DNA from: Lentibacillus sp. CBA3610
GTDB lineage: Bacteria > Bacillota > Bacilli > Bacillales > Amphibacillaceae
Direction of reading: 5' to 3'
DNA: 64,000 nucleotides
Assembly: GCF_013373365.1 (NCBI RefSeq)
Contig: NZ_CP035925.1
Coordinates: forward strand, 3,968,001-4,032,000
Shown: in pieces, positions 62,745 to 64,000 of the stretch
Layout: every line of letters starts with the position of its first letter
How positions within the stretch are numbered: position 1 is the first letter of the stretch
Made by a program: the position numbers and the translations under genes
Notes under the pieces: generated by a model
Seen by the model: only the letters and a program-made list of their open reading frames with translations
What the model was told of the DNA's origin: nothing
Database searches by the model: none

Positions 62745-63002
62745 GTTATGACGCCTTTCTAAGTTTGCTCAAAACCCAATCGTACTCCCATTTGACTGAA
62801 AAAACAAGCGAAATTTTTATATCATTTCAGGGGACGCTTTCAATCTTAAATCGGCTGATTCGCCAATTTCTTCAAGTTCGACTCTTGCATCTGACCTCTG
62901 GAAAAACGAGGCTAGCCTTGAGTTTTTCTTATTATACTGTTTGTTTCTTTTCATAGGCCTCTTTCAGCGGTATAATAATAGTGATAATGGGAGGGGAGTA
63001 AA

Positions 63003-63773
63003 ATGATCAGGAGTCTTAAAATTTATTTATATGCGGGAATACTGATAATCAGCGCCTGGTTTAAACTGCTCCGCGTAAAAATGAAACTGAATCAGTCCGG
63101 GACTTCCATCACCATGGATCACATTTTTGCCACACCAAAAAATGTGTCGCAAAAAATCATTAAAAAAACCAATTCAGCTATCCACGTAACCGGTCAGGAG
63201 AAATTGCCGGACGGTCCAGTACTGTTTATCGCAAATCATCAGGGGCTGTTTGATATTCTCGCCTTGCTGGGTCACTTGGGAAAGCCGGTTGGGTTCATTG
63301 CCAAAAAAGAGATAAAAAAACTGCCGGTTGTCAGCAACTGGATGAAACTTCTGCACTGTGTATTCATCGACCGGAGCGACCGCCGCCAATCGGTTAATGC
63401 CATTAATCAGGGAATTGCCAGTTTAAAAGCAGGGCATTCGATCGTTATTTTCCCTGAAGGTACAAGGGGCAATGGAAGTGAACTTAGTACCTTTAAATCC
63501 GGCAGCCTGAGGTTAGCGACAAAAGCGAAAGTTCCGATTGTGCCCGTAGCAATTGATGGCACATATCAAATACTTGAAGCCGGAAAAGGCAAGGTGGACG
63601 CTTCAACCATCAGCCTAACAATAAACGACCCGATTTATCCCGAGGTTTATCAGGACAAGAAACATGGGGAATTGGCTGAGGATATCCAGAAGGTCGTCGA
63701 ACGGGCACTTCGCTCAAACGGGCGTACAAGTCAAGTCGAAACAACCAGTGAAACAGTGCCGCTCACTGACTAA
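63003..63773 (+). CDS. plsC: 1-acyl-sn-glycerol-3-phosphate acyltransferase
   Basis: A 256-residue PlsC-family enzyme. One N-terminal membrane helix (residues 5-22), the catalytic NHX4D motif as NHQGLFD, substrate-binding FPEGTRG, and VPIVPVAIDGTYQIL. It acylates lysophosphatidic acid to phosphatidic acid. GGGAGGGGAG precedes the ATG. The C-terminal 25 residues are polar (TSQVETTSETVPLTD). Monocistronic. Confidence 0.92.
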   Translation: MIRSLKIYLYAGILIISAWFKLLRVKMKLNQSGTSITMDHIFATPKNVSQKIIKKTNSAIHVTGQEKLPDGPVLFIANHQGLFDILALLGHLGKPVGFIAKKEIKKLPVVSNWMKLLHCVFIDRSDRRQSVNAINQGIASLKAGHSIVIFPEGTRGNGSELSTFKSGSLRLATKAKVPIVPVAIDGTYQILEAGKGKVDASTISLTINDPIYPEVYQDKKHGELAEDIQKVVERALRSNGRTSQVETTSETVPLTD

Positions 63774-63876
63774 GGTTTTCGTCATAGCGCCATCCTACCT
63801 GAAAACCTCAACATTTTTAAACAAATTATGAAGAATTCCGTGTCTTATAGGCATACTACGATTACGAGGTGATTGT

Positions 63877-64000
63877 ATGGTTCAAGGGATAGCTAACTGG
63901 AATACCGGAGAGACACAGGAGTGGCTGCAGCAATATGTGGACGATTGGGTAGCTTTTTACCGGAAGCATACCAATGACGGGAATGTTGCCTCCTATATTC
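63877..64000 (+). CDS. Start of a probable glutaminase
   Basis: ATG 63877 follows CGAGGTGATT and the frame is open to the window end. The 41 visible residues (WNTGETQEWLQQYVDDWVAF, then YRKHTNDGNVASYI) resemble the N-terminus of GlsA-type glutaminases, which have a helix before a G-K/N-V-A-x-Y-I-P motif. The catalytic Ser is beyond the window. Tentative. Confidence 0.55.
   Translation, partial: MVQGIANWNTGETQEWLQQYVDDWVAFYRKHTNDGNVASYI

Overview
The window reads as a low-GC Gram-positive chromosome of the Bacillaceae, most like the salt-tolerant Lentibacillus/Virgibacillus/Oceanobacillus group. This is inferred from gene content, not from an rRNA gene. Three features point there. A proline symporter stands beside gatCAB-dgkB-rlmCD, as opuE does in Bacillus subtilis. 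The FMN-riboswitch rib operon has the B. subtilis order ribD-ribE-ribBA-ribH. Ribosome binding sites are strong AGGAGG types, and TTG or GTG starts are common. No tRNA, rRNA, insertion sequence, prophage or CRISPR array was seen.

Layout. 0-0.7 kb: end of a TPR (RRNPP-type) regulator and a 46-residue exported peptide gene. 0.9-9.2 kb: a 35-residue accessory protein coupled to a Na+/proline symporter, then gatCAB, dgkB and rlmCD. 9.3-18.7 kb: a dihydrouridine synthase, an amidase with a small partner, a GntR-controlled ABC exporter operon, a PadR/DUF1700/DUF4097 operon and unknown proteins. 18.8-29.6 kb: a phospholipase A2-like protein, a YeeE/YedE sulfur transporter, a GbsR/isochorismatase/broken binding-protein operon, a heme O synthase-like gene, a siderophore-type monooxygenase, a P1 peptidase, and a decayed membrane gene before a TlpA thioredoxin. 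29.9-36 kb: riboflavin operon and an ABC-F protein. 36.6-40.1 kb: unknown membrane proteins and a CoA-disulfide reductase-like enzyme.

40.3-57.8 kb is an amino-acid catabolism region. A minus-strand operon (kynU-kynB-kynA-NSS transporter) degrades tryptophan to anthranilate. Next to it, plus-strand genes (aminotransferase, TPP decarboxylase, aldehyde dehydrogenase, lysine 6-dehydrogenase, broken IclR regulator, DUF3870) and a minus-strand trio (CaiB-type CoA-transferase, glutaryl-CoA dehydrogenase-like enzyme, semialdehyde dehydrogenase) can be joined into one route: lysine, aminoadipate semialdehyde, 2-aminoadipate, 2-oxoadipate, glutarate semialdehyde, glutarate, glutaryl-CoA, crotonyl-CoA. 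This saccharopine-free route is inferred and is the main hypothesis here. Between the two halves lies a type I toxin-antitoxin locus whose toxin carries an amber codon. 58-64 kb: DUF1428, a decayed mreB paralog, a CAP-domain secreted protein, an MFS transporter, plsC and the start of a probable glutaminase.

The intergenic DNA is also unusual. It holds three families of structured repeats: 20-bp arrays with an ATGGGC core (three loci, 14 to 27 units); 21-bp arrays of exactly five units with related CGCYNNAG cores (three loci); and a two-hairpin element of about 120 bp whose stems differ between copies by compensatory changes (three loci). Five genes are broken, two of them by nonsense codons and three by indels.
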